A DNA stretch of 64,000 nt from CAZIUL01 sp964542475. GTDB taxonomy: Bacteria; Planctomycetota; B15-G4; CAYZWU01. Numbering within the stretch: the first letter of the stretch is position 1; every line of letters begins with the position of its first letter. The notes beneath the pieces were generated by a model that did not search any database, was not told the origin of the DNA, and saw only the letters and a program-made list of their open reading frames with translations. This document shows positions 1 through 9,290 of this stretch, one piece after another. The position numbers and the translations under genes are program-made. The stretch spans positions 88,283 through 152,282 of the forward strand of contig CAZIUL010000006.1 in NCBI GenBank assembly GCA_964542475.1, in the 5' to 3' direction.

Positions 1-2
1 GT

Positions 3-950
3 CAGGCATTCAACGTGTTGGTGCGCGTCGCTGAGGATCTTGCCCCGATCAAAGCTCAGCTTTCGAAGCTCGCCTGGTTCGTCTTGTTGCTGGGGATCAT
101 CTCCGCTGTGGTGATTCTGTTATTCGGCGTCATCCTTTCGAAGCGAGTCGTCCGCCCGTTGAAGGTTCTCGGGAAGGCGGCAAGCGAGATCCGCGCCGGC
201 TCAACGGCGCAGCTGCCCCGGCGCGGCGTTGGGGATGAAGTGGACGTTTTGGGAGAGCTTCTCGATGAAGCCTTCAAGCGCCTTGAAGGAGCGCTCCAGC
301 GCCAGACACGGTTCACATCCGATGCGGCTCATGAGCTCCGCAATCCAATAGCGGTGATCCAGAATGCCGCGGAAGTCGCGCTTCGCAGGGAACGTTCGAC
401 CGACGAGTATCAGGCTTTCTTTGGAGATGTCCTTGCCACTTCCAGGCGGATGGGTCAGGTTGTGGAAGCACTGCTGCTTCTTGCGAGGCTTGACGCCGGA
501 AGGGCGGGCGAGACATTCAAGAAAGTCGATCTGGTTGCCATTGCGCGGGACTCCGCTGCAGCGCAGCATCTTGCGAAGGATAGGGTGCGCATCCACGCCG
601 AGAGTCCGGCCTTTGTTGAGGGAGATGACGGGCTTCTGCGTGTGTTGGTCGACAACCTCTTGTCAAACGCGTTGCGATACTCGGGCCCGGAATCCGCAGT
701 GTTGGTGACTGTCGAGGTTAAGGACGACGTTATACTCCGTGTCCAGGACGAAGGTCCCGGAATACCCAGCGATGACGTCGGACGTGTGTTTGACCGTTTC
801 TACCGGGCCGAAACCGGAAACGCCGGCGTTTCCGGTGCCGGTTTGGGATTGGCGCTCGTTGCAGAGGTCGCCCGTGTGCATTCGGTGGAGTCCCACATAG
901 ACACCTCACAAAGAGGCACCTGCATTACAGTGAGATTCCCCCCTATTTAA
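3..950 (+). CDS. Sensor histidine kinase, C-terminal part (cut by window edge)
   Basis: This is a two-component sensor kinase of the EnvZ/QseC-like HisKA class. The frame is open to the first base of the window, so the gene starts upstream, and the GTG at 15 is probably not the real start. Visible in order are the end of an extracytoplasmic region, one membrane segment (WFVLLLGIISAVVILLFGVI), a HAMP linker, the H-box with the phospho-accepting His in SDAAHELRNPI, then the ATP-binding domain with N-box (LLSNALRYS), G1 (DEGPGIP), F-box (VFDRFYRAE) and G2 (GAGLGLAL). All catalytic motifs look intact. The response regulator is not in the window and is presumably to the left. The ligand cannot be inferred. 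The TAA stop is also the first three bases of a dispersed repeat (948-1026). Confidence 0.93.
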   Translation, partial: QAFNVLVRVAEDLAPIKAQLSKLAWFVLLLGIISAVVILLFGVILSKRVVRPLKVLGKAASEIRAGSTAQLPRRGVGDEVDVLGELLDEAFKRLEGALQRQTRFTSDAAHELRNPIAVIQNAAEVALRRERSTDEYQAFFGDVLATSRRMGQVVEALLLLARLDAGRAGETFKKVDLVAIARDSAAAQHLAKDRVRIHAESPAFVEGDDGLLRVLVDNLLSNALRYSGPESAVLVTVEVKDDVILRVQDEGPGIPSDDVGRVFDRFYRAETGNAGVSGAGLGLALVAEVARVHSVESHIDTSQRGTCITVRFPPI

Positions 951-1026
951 CCCGCATATTTCATCCTCTCCTGCTGCGGCACCGTAAACTGCGCTGTGAC
1001 TTCGTTTCATGCCGGGAGACGATCCT
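948..1026 (+). repeat. Dispersed 79-bp repeat, copy 1
   Basis: It begins TAACCCGCATATTTCATC and ends GCCGGGAGACGATCCT. Copies in the same orientation lie at 47143-47220 and 63778-63856. Copies 1 and 3 are nearly identical over 79 bases; copy 2 differs in its middle third. Its TAA is the stop codon of the histidine kinase. Similarity to the other copies ends just after GATCCT here. No transposase is nearby, so it may be a MITE-like or REP-like element or an end of a mobile element; this is inference. Confidence 0.85.
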
Positions 1027-1055
1027 AAAGAATCAAAGTTTTCCTGAATTGCGGT

Positions 1056-1085
1056 TTGACATCCTTTCGAAATTAACGTTAATTT
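1056..1085 (+). promoter_or_regulatory. Candidate eno promoter with a 16-bp palindrome
   Basis: A consensus -35 hexamer TTGACA lies at 1056-1061. A weak -10 (TTAATT, 1079-1084) follows after 17 bases. The perfect palindrome AAATTAACGTTAATTT (1070-1085) covers the end of the spacer and the -10, where a repressor would block RNA polymerase. The eno start is about 100 bases downstream. The operator role is inferred from position only. Confidence 0.45.
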
Positions 1086-1183
1086 TTATTGGCGTGCGGT
1101 TTAAATCATACTTACAAAGGTTGGTGTCCTGAACGCGTTTTGATGTTCAAGAACAGAATCCGTTTCAGTCGGAGGTTGAGCTC

Positions 1184-2458
1184 ATGACTCATATATCAAA
1201 TATCAATGCGCGCGAGATCCTCGATTCGAGGGGAAACCCGACGGTGGAAGCAGAGGTTCATCTGGACTGCGGCGCCATTGGAAGGGCGGCTTCTCCGTCC
1301 GGCGCATCAACGGGCACGCACGAAGCGGTCGAGCTCAGGGACGGCGACAAGTCAAGGTACCTGGGAAAGGGCGTTACCAGTGCCGTTGATAACGTGACGG
1401 AAAAGATAGCGCCTTCCCTGATCGGTATCGATGCGATGGACCAGGAAACGGTCGATAAGACAATGCTGGACATCGACGGGACGCCAAACAAGGCGAACCT
1501 GGGAGCCAACGCGGTCCTCGCGGTATCCATGGCTGCTGCGAAGGCATCCGCCTTAGCTCTCGGAATGCCGCTTTACAGGTACCTGGGCGGAGTGGCGGCC
1601 AGGGTGCTTCCCCGGCCAATGATGAACATCCTCAACGGTGGCAGCCACGCGGACAACAACGTGGACATCCAGGAGTTCATGGTCATGCCGTTCAGCGCAA
1701 CCACGTTTCGCGATGCCTTGCGCATGGGCGCTGAGGTTTTTCACAATCTGAAGGCGGTTTTGAAGTCAAAGGGGCTCAACACGGCGGTCGGTGATGAGGG
1801 AGGTTTTGCGCCGGACCTCAGATCGAACGAGGAGGCCATCGAGATCATCCTCTCGGCCATCGAGAAGGCGGGTTACGAGCCGGGCAGGGATATCAAGCTC
1901 ACGCTCGATCCTGCGGCAAGCGAGTTCTACAAGGATGGCAAGTACATCATGGCTGCTGAGACTCCATCCGAGAAGAGCTCCTCGGATATGGTGGAGTTCT
2001 ACAGGAGGTTGGCTGAGCGGTATCCCATTTTCTCCATAGAGGACGGCATGGCTGAAGACGACTGGGACGGATGGAAAGAGATGACCGATGCCATGGGAGA
2101 CAAGGTCCAGATCGTGGGCGACGATCTTTTCGTGACCAATCCGGAGCGCTTGAAGATGGGGATCGACCGCGGCGTGTGCAACTCCATCCTCATCAAGATG
2201 AACCAGATCGGCACGGTCAGCGAGACCATGAAGACGATGGAGATGGCGGCTGAGAACGGTTATTCGTGTGTTGTTTCACACCGGTCCGGAGAGACCGAGG
2301 ACACAACGCTCGCTGACCTCGTGGTGGCCACGAACGCCGGGCAGATCAAGTCCGGTTCAGCCAGCCGCTCGGAGCGAATCTGCAAGTACAATCAGCTTCT
2401 CAGGATCGAAGAGAGCCTGGGCGAGGCAGCCGTGCTGTGGAGCCCCAAGGCCGGTTGA
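1184..2458 (+). CDS. eno: Enolase
   Basis: Enolase interconverts 2-phosphoglycerate and phosphoenolpyruvate in glycolysis and gluconeogenesis, in the cytoplasm. The 424-residue product has the usual family length and hallmark segments: an N-terminal region with AREILDSRGNPTVE, the Mg2+-binding acidic residues (SIEDGMAEDDW and QIVGDDLFVTNP), the catalytic Lys region (CNSILIKMNQIGTVSE), and the signature SHRSGETEDTTLADL. The ATG at 1184 is preceded by GGAGG about ten bases upstream and gives the canonical N-terminus. The gene sits directly upstream of an ftsB-like gene, an arrangement also found in Proteobacteria. Confidence 0.98.
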   Translation: MTHISNINAREILDSRGNPTVEAEVHLDCGAIGRAASPSGASTGTHEAVELRDGDKSRYLGKGVTSAVDNVTEKIAPSLIGIDAMDQETVDKTMLDIDGTPNKANLGANAVLAVSMAAAKASALALGMPLYRYLGGVAARVLPRPMMNILNGGSHADNNVDIQEFMVMPFSATTFRDALRMGAEVFHNLKAVLKSKGLNTAVGDEGGFAPDLRSNEEAIEIILSAIEKAGYEPGRDIKLTLDPAASEFYKDGKYIMAAETPSEKSSSDMVEFYRRLAERYPIFSIEDGMAEDDWDGWKEMTDAMGDKVQIVGDDLFVTNPERLKMGIDRGVCNSILIKMNQIGTVSETMKTMEMAAENGYSCVVSHRSGETEDTTLADLVVATNAGQIKSGSASRSERICKYNQLLRIEESLGEAAVLWSPKAG

Positions 2459-2533
2459 TTATATGTGTGTTGATCTCAAGCGGGGTTTTCAGCTGCGCAG
2501 TATTTCGGCTTGAGACGGGAGGGGCCTGGACAA

Positions 2534-2833
2534 GTGAAGCACAGTGAAGGATTGATCCGGATGTACGCTCCAGTCCTGGTGCTGGTTTTTCTCATGGTTT
2601 TTATATTTTTTTTCTCGACACTTCCCAGCCTGAAGCGCAACCAGCATCTCAACCGGGTCCGGACCCAGAGGATCGAGGAGATCCAAAAACTCCAGGAGGA
2701 ACAGAGGCGGCTTGATCGCCTGAAAGACGCCCTGGAAAACGATCCACTCACAATCGAAAACCAGCTCAGAGACAGGTTCGAAGGCGCGGGCAGCGGGGAC
2801 GAGGTGGAGATAGACCGGTTGTTGTCCAGATGA
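2534..2833 (+). CDS. ftsB: FtsB/DivIC-like septum formation initiator
   Basis: This is a small bitopic protein of 99 residues: a short cytoplasmic N-terminus, one membrane helix (VLVLVFLMVFIFFFSTLP), then a Glu/Arg/Leu-rich coiled coil (about residues 35-70) and an acidic tail. Size, topology and position immediately after eno match FtsB, which forms a complex with FtsL and FtsQ and activates septal peptidoglycan synthesis. I chose the GTG at 2534, with a GGGAGGGG site about nine bases upstream, over a TTG at 2510 that has no site. The next gene overlaps its stop by four bases (ATGA). The sequence family is poorly conserved, so a generic coiled-coil membrane protein remains possible. Confidence 0.75.
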   Translation: MKHSEGLIRMYAPVLVLVFLMVFIFFFSTLPSLKRNQHLNRVRTQRIEEIQKLQEEQRRLDRLKDALENDPLTIENQLRDRFEGAGSGDEVEIDRLLSR

Positions 2834-5010
2834 AGATCATCTCGAAAAGACGGTTCAAGTCGGCCGCATTTGCCGCGGCCCTTTTTCTTGGCGTTGCCTC
2901 CGATCCCTCGGCACAGAACGTGACGAGCGAGAAGGATAACTTTCACAACACCGTTTACATCAATACCGACTCGGAGGATGTAAAGTCCGGGCTTTTCCTG
3001 TTCGGGCAGGCGCTCGACAGCGAAAACCACTCGTCGGCCGTCACCCGGATCCTTGGCGTGCTGGAACAGGATACCGATGCTCTCGTTCCGCTGGGGGAGC
3101 GCACCTGCTTCAGTATGCTCGAAACCTGCATCCGTAAGATAGCTGCGATGCCCGTGCCTGCTCTGGATCTTTACATGGAGAGAGCTGACGCGGAAGCGAG
3201 ATCGCTGCTCGATTTGTACCATGCGCCTTATCATGACCGTGCGCTGAAAGATGTCGCATCCCTCTTCCCGCTCACGCAGAGCGCGTTCCGTGCGCTTTTG
3301 CTGCTCGGGGATACCGCTTTCGAGCGCGGTCTTTACCTGGAAGCCGTGCGCTGGTACGACAGGTTCCTGGATGAATCGGAGTTTCTGAAATCCGGCTCCC
3401 ATAAGCCGGGCCCGGAAACCATATCGAGAGCGAAGTTCTCGCTTTATCTCTCGCTGGTGCTGTGCGGACGCGGAGACGATGCGCGCTGTTTCCGGCGCAA
3501 GAACGATGTGGTGCCTGTTGGCAACACCATAATGTCGAGCGATCCGGACGCTCTTTTGAAAGCCCACGGCATCGAGTCTGGAATCCCCGAAGCAGGAGGC
3601 TGGCCCACTCGCGGCGGGCACCGGTCCCGCCGCCGCCTTCCGGGCTTTGACTGCTCAGGGCTTGATCACTGCTGGAGCTACTCCTTGAACGGTTCGCGCG
3701 GTCCCGAAGGAGGCAGTAATGACCTGTTCGATCCGGTAACCCTGCGCTATGTTAAAGCGCGCAGGCCGGAGTCCACGGTTTATCCCATCGTAGACAGCGG
3801 TGTGCTGTACGTTTTTGACGAAAAAGCGCTTCATCCGCTGGACCTGGAGAGCGGGGAGCTTCTTTACGGCCCTTTGCGCTGGGATTGGACGCTCCTCTTC
3901 GGGGATGAGGATCCTGCGCTGGAGTGTGTGACATATTCGGGCACGGCATCGGATGGGATCCTCTACGCCGCTCTCAACAGGCGAAAAAGAAGGCTTGACT
4001 CATCAGGCGAGCACCACGGTGTTCTGCTGGCACTGGACCTGGCCAGGGAAGGGTACATGCTGTGGAGAAGGGGTGGACGCGGAGCAAGCGAGACGCTCTT
4101 GAACGGTGTCGCGTTTTCCGGCGCGCCTGTCGTGCTGGGGCAAAGGGTATTTATTCTGGGGACGCGATATTCTGGAGAGGGAGAAGCCCGCGTAGAGGTG
4201 TCTCTTTTCTGTTTCGCCCGCTCGGACGGCTCCCTGGTCTTCTCGCGCTTTTTGTGCTCCGGCGCTGAAGTGGACCGGTTCGAGATCCGCCTGGGCACTG
4301 GACGAGCTTCGATGAGGGACAGGGTGGAGATCGGGTCACCGATCGCCGAGCACAACGGTGTGCTCTACTGCCTGACGAACCTGGGAGTCGTGGGAGCCGT
4401 GGACGCGTTCTCAGGCGGTGTGCTCTGGCTTTTCAAGTACAACCGCCTTTTTTCGAGAGACCCTGACAGGTACTACAGGGATTTTTTCCTGGACACGGGA
4501 GGATGGCGCGACAGCCTTCCGATCATCAAGGATGAGCGCCTGTATGCAGCGCCTAGGGACTCCAGGTTTTTTTACTGCCTGACCCTGCGACCTGATGCGG
4601 ACGGTTTCATCATCCTGGACGATCCTGTTGAGAAGGGGAGAAAAACCTTTTTCATGGGCATGGATGACGAGCTTTTCTACTTCTCGGCCAGGGAAGGGGC
4701 GAGGAACTTCGTGCTGGCCATGGACAGGTACCATGGCGTGAGATGGGAGACTCCCCCTTTTGAGAGCGAAGACCGCATATCAGGACGCGCGCTCCTGACA
4801 AAAACCGCCCTATTCGTGCCCACCGAACGGTACATCTACCGCCTGGATCTGAAAAGAAAGGGGCTCATCACACACATTTTTCCCCTGCCGCCACTCCTTG
4901 CCCAAAGAAATGGCGTGCCCGCGCGTTTCGGAAATGTTATAACTGTCGGGGATCATCTCGTTTCCGTATCCAGGGAAGATGTGATAGTGTTCAAGGCGGT
5001 AACGAAGTAG
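2830..5010 (+). CDS. Secreted TPR/PQQ-like beta-propeller protein
   Basis: This 726-residue protein has an N-terminal signal sequence ending near SDPSAQ. About 200 residues of helical, TPR-like sequence follow (for example GDTAFERGLYLEAVRWYDRFL), then a domain of repeated beta-propeller blades. Blade motifs include GVLYVFDEKALHPLDLESGE and LYCLTNLGVVGAVDAFSGGV, in the pyrrolo-quinoline-quinone (PQQ)-like repeat style. No PQQ or metal ligands are evident, so a structural or protein-binding role is more likely than a dehydrogenase. The start overlaps the ftsB-like stop (ATGA), so the two are translationally coupled. It resembles the 1548-residue protein at 15399, which has the same TPR-then-propeller order. 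Confidence 0.72.
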   Translation: MKIISKRRFKSAAFAAALFLGVASDPSAQNVTSEKDNFHNTVYINTDSEDVKSGLFLFGQALDSENHSSAVTRILGVLEQDTDALVPLGERTCFSMLETCIRKIAAMPVPALDLYMERADAEARSLLDLYHAPYHDRALKDVASLFPLTQSAFRALLLLGDTAFERGLYLEAVRWYDRFLDESEFLKSGSHKPGPETISRAKFSLYLSLVLCGRGDDARCFRRKNDVVPVGNTIMSSDPDALLKAHGIESGIPEAGGWPTRGGHRSRRRLPGFDCSGLDHCWSYSLNGSRGPEGGSNDLFDPVTLRYVKARRPESTVYPIVDSGVLYVFDEKALHPLDLESGELLYGPLRWDWTLLFGDEDPALECVTYSGTASDGILYAALNRRKRRLDSSGEHHGVLLALDLAREGYMLWRRGGRGASETLLNGVAFSGAPVVLGQRVFILGTRYSGEGEARVEVSLFCFARSDGSLVFSRFLCSGAEVDRFEIRLGTGRASMRDRVEIGSPIAEHNGVLYCLTNLGVVGAVDAFSGGVLWLFKYNRLFSRDPDRYYRDFFLDTGGWRDSLPIIKDERLYAAPRDSRFFYCLTLRPDADGFIILDDPVEKGRKTFFMGMDDELFYFSAREGARNFVLAMDRYHGVRWETPPFESEDRISGRALLTKTALFVPTERYIYRLDLKRKGLITHIFPLPPLLAQRNGVPARFGNVITVGDHLVSVSREDVIVFKAVTK

Positions 5011-5100
5011 AATTTTCCGTACGCGCGCCTTTTCGCTGAAGAACGCCAGATGCGCTCAGCGCGCCATCCGGACAGCTCGCATTGAAAGGAACGTGCACCG

Positions 5101-6147
<1,047 letters not shown>

Positions 6148-7043
6148 GGTCCTCAACAAGATCTCCAGATTGGAGTTGAGAGCCCGCCTTGTCGTGGAAG
6201 GGTTTCTTTCGGGCAGGCACAGGTCCCCATACCACGGGGTGAGCGTCGAGTTCGCGGAGCACCGCGAGTACGTTGCGGGCGATGACCTCAGGCACATGGA
6301 TTGGAAGGTTTTCGGCAAGACCGACAGGTACTATGTGAAGCGTTACGAGGAGGAGACAAGCCTGACATGCCACCTTGTGGTCGACAGCTCCGAATCGATG
6401 ATGTACGCGGGCGATGCGGGCATGTCCAAGTTCGACTATGCCGCCACAGCAGCCGCTTCCCTCTCGTACCTGATTCTGCGGCAGCAGGATTTTGCCGGGC
6501 TCGCTGTTTTCGACGACATGATCCGGTCCTATGTTCCCCCGAGCAACAACCCCGCTCACATGAAGGCCCTTGTTCACGAACTGGGCGCGTCGGAGAGGCG
6601 GCCCAAGACCGACCTTGGCATGGTGCTCAGGGAGATCTCATCGAGGCTCCGCCGGAAGGGCATGGTGATTGTTTTCTCGGATCTTTTTGACAACCCTGAA
6701 AACATTCTGAACGGCCTGAAAAAGGTGCGAGCCAGGGAGATGGATGTGGTGGTGTTTCATGTGCTCGACAAGGACGAGATCGACTTTCCTTTCCAGCGGA
6801 TGTACAGGTTCGAGGGCATGGAGGAAGAGCTCATGCTTACCGCTGATCCCAGGGCACTGCGCTCGGAGTATCAGAGGATTTTCCGGGACTTTTCGGAAAC
6901 AATGCGGCGCGGCTGCATGGGGCAGGGCATGGAGTACAGGCTAGTTAACACCAGCCAGATGCTGGACGTGATCTTGACGGCTTTTCTCGCGTTCAGGGCG
7001 GGGAGCACGGCCAAGGGGCGCCGCGGAAGGGGGACGTGATCCT

Positions 7044-9290
7044 GTGGGATTCGAGTTTTCAAATCCGGCAATGCTGTTCGGAACGCTACTTTTCGGTGTT
7101 CCACTGATCATACACCTCTTGAACAGGCGGCGGTACAAGCAGAAGCAGTGGGCTGCCATGGATTTTCTCATGACCGCCTACAAGCAGACGAGGCGCAAGC
7201 TTCGTTTCGAGAACCTGATTCTCCTGTTGCTCAGGTGCCTTCTCATCATCCTGCTCGCGTTCGCCATGGCGAAACCGTTCGTGTCTTCGCAGAGCTCCGT
7301 TGCCGCGCTCACATCTGTGCGCAGGGATGTCGTCGTTGTTCTCGACAATTCGTACAGCATGGGGTACCACCTGACTTCGGACGAAACATGCTTCGAACTC
7401 GCAAAGAAACAGATCAGGGCTCTCTTGTCGGAGCTGGACACCGGCCGCGGCGACACGGCCACCATGATCCTGATGGGCACTTCTTCCGAGTACATCGTGC
7501 CGCTTCGTTCACCTCCCGAGGTGGCGCTGGCCAGGCTCGACAGGCTTAAACAACCGTCGCAGCGCGGCGCCGACTTTTCCGCGCTTGCCGCTTTTATTGC
7601 CGGTGAACTTTCCGAGAGCATTCAGGGCGCAAAGGAGGTTTATCTGTTTACGGACCTTCAGGCGCGCACATTCAACGCCGGGCTGGATGGAGACAGAAAA
7701 GCCACTGCAAAGCTTCTTAAAGGTGCCGCGGAAAAAGGCGCCGAGATCTGTTTTGTTGATGTGGGCCAAAAAACCGCCAAACCGCATAACCTGGTCGTTA
7801 CGCAGGTAGAGGCACTCGACCCGTACGTGACAGCCAATACCCCGGCCACATTTGTTGCGACCGTTCGAAACTTCGGGGACACGCAGACTCCGGACTGCCG
7901 CGGCTCGTTCGTGCTGGACGGAAAAACCGTGGAGATGCGGCTGCTCGACTTGAAACCCGGGGTTACCGCTTCGGCGGAGTGCACTCTGGTGCTGCGCGAC
8001 CCGGGGCTGCACAACATCTCCTTCCAGCTGGAGCGGGACAACCTGCCGCTGGACGACGAGAGGTGGTGCGCGTTCGATGCCCGGAGCAGGGTCAATGTCC
8101 TGCTTGTGGACGGCCGTTTTGACGAGGATCCTTTCCGGAGCGGGACCGGTGAGCTGGCAAGGGTTATCGATCCGACGCTCATGGAGGCGACCCTGGAACA
8201 AGACACCGGCACAGGCACGGTCTTCGAGCCGGTTGTGATCGATTTCAATCTCTTCAACGCCGGGGGCACCGACCTTTACGGGTTCGATTGCATAATGCTT
8301 GTCGATGTGGACGGCACGTCAGGGGAAACAACTGATGCGCTCACAGAGTATGTGTCAGGCGGTGGATCGCTCGTTATCTTTCTGGGGGAGAATGTAGATA
8401 TCCAGGCCTACAACCAGCGGCTGTTTCCCGAGGCAGGAGACCGCCTCCTTCCGGCCCCGCTCGACGAGGTGATGGGCGAAACCCTCGGCATCGATTCGAT
8501 GAACTACTTCAGGCTATCTGTGTCCGATCCGCGGCATCCAATCTTCGATGTTTTCAACGATCCCAGGTACAAGCCGCTTCTCGAGGTTCCGGTCTTCAGG
8601 TTCATTCGCGTGGGTGATGTGCCGGAAGAGTCGAATGTCGTGGCCATGTTCACGGACACGATGGGTCGCTCCTTTCCCGCTGTTCTGGAGAAAAAGATGG
8701 GAAAAGGCCGCGTCGTGCTCATCACAACCTCCACCTCATCGTCGTGGAGCCTGCTTTCGGAGAGCCCGATCACCTTCCTGCCCATGGTGCACAACTTGCT
8801 TTACTACCTGACCGCGCACGATCCCTTCCGGTTCAACCTCGGCCTCGGCGACACCATCCGGCGCACGGTTGCCGAGTTTCCGGAACGGATCGTTCTTGCA
8901 GGCCCTTCCGGCGACAGGACCGTTGTCACGGAAGAGGTCGGGCGCGCTGCGGGTGATCGCTACAAGCTTCCCTTGTCCAACATGCCTCTCGATGCCGCGG
9001 GACCGTACCTGCTTCAAGTCGACTTCAGCCTTTCGGGCAACAACCTGAGGGAGTGCTACACCGCGAACGTGGACCCGGCGGAAAGCGACCTCACTCGCCT
9101 GGAAGATGGCGGCCTCGAGTCGCTGTTTCCCGGGAGCGGTCCGAAGGTCATCGGATCCCCGGTGAAGCTGACCACCGAATCGAAGCAGGGAGTCGGCAAG
9201 GGTGAGCTTTGGCCCACTCTCTTGATTCTGCTTCTTGTCCTTGCCGGCCTCGAGCTGGTGCTGTCCTGGAAGTTCGGGAACTACGCGTGA
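7044..9290 (+). CDS. BatA-like membrane protein with VWA domain
   Basis: This 748-residue protein has the BatA N-terminal module: FSNPAMLFGTLLFGVPLIIH, a basic patch (LLNRRRYKQKQ), and a second membrane helix (LILLLLRCLLIILLAFAMA). A VWA domain follows with MIDAS residues in VVVLDNSYSM. The central region (about 340-480) resembles a class I glutamine-amidotransferase fold (NVLLVDGRFDEDPF, YVSGGGSLVIFLGENVD) without an obvious catalytic triad. A C-terminal helix (LWPTLLILLLVLAGLELVL) anchors the end, so the domains between the helices probably face the periplasm. The start is GTG 7044, four bases after the DUF58 stop. Together with MoxR and DUF58 it makes the usual MoxR-VWA set. Confidence 0.88.
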   Translation: MGFEFSNPAMLFGTLLFGVPLIIHLLNRRRYKQKQWAAMDFLMTAYKQTRRKLRFENLILLLLRCLLIILLAFAMAKPFVSSQSSVAALTSVRRDVVVVLDNSYSMGYHLTSDETCFELAKKQIRALLSELDTGRGDTATMILMGTSSEYIVPLRSPPEVALARLDRLKQPSQRGADFSALAAFIAGELSESIQGAKEVYLFTDLQARTFNAGLDGDRKATAKLLKGAAEKGAEICFVDVGQKTAKPHNLVVTQVEALDPYVTANTPATFVATVRNFGDTQTPDCRGSFVLDGKTVEMRLLDLKPGVTASAECTLVLRDPGLHNISFQLERDNLPLDDERWCAFDARSRVNVLLVDGRFDEDPFRSGTGELARVIDPTLMEATLEQDTGTGTVFEPVVIDFNLFNAGGTDLYGFDCIMLVDVDGTSGETTDALTEYVSGGGSLVIFLGENVDIQAYNQRLFPEAGDRLLPAPLDEVMGETLGIDSMNYFRLSVSDPRHPIFDVFNDPRYKPLLEVPVFRFIRVGDVPEESNVVAMFTDTMGRSFPAVLEKKMGKGRVVLITTSTSSSWSLLSESPITFLPMVHNLLYYLTAHDPFRFNLGLGDTIRRTVAEFPERIVLAGPSGDRTVVTEEVGRAAGDRYKLPLSNMPLDAAGPYLLQVDFSLSGNNLRECYTANVDPAESDLTRLEDGGLESLFPGSGPKVIGSPVKLTTESKQGVGKGELWPTLLILLLVLAGLELVLSWKFGNYA

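Noticed and set aside
2476..3621. 381-residue minus-strand open frame
   Set aside because: Antisense shadow of the ftsB-like and propeller genes, with no ribosome site and Arg/Ser-rich composition.
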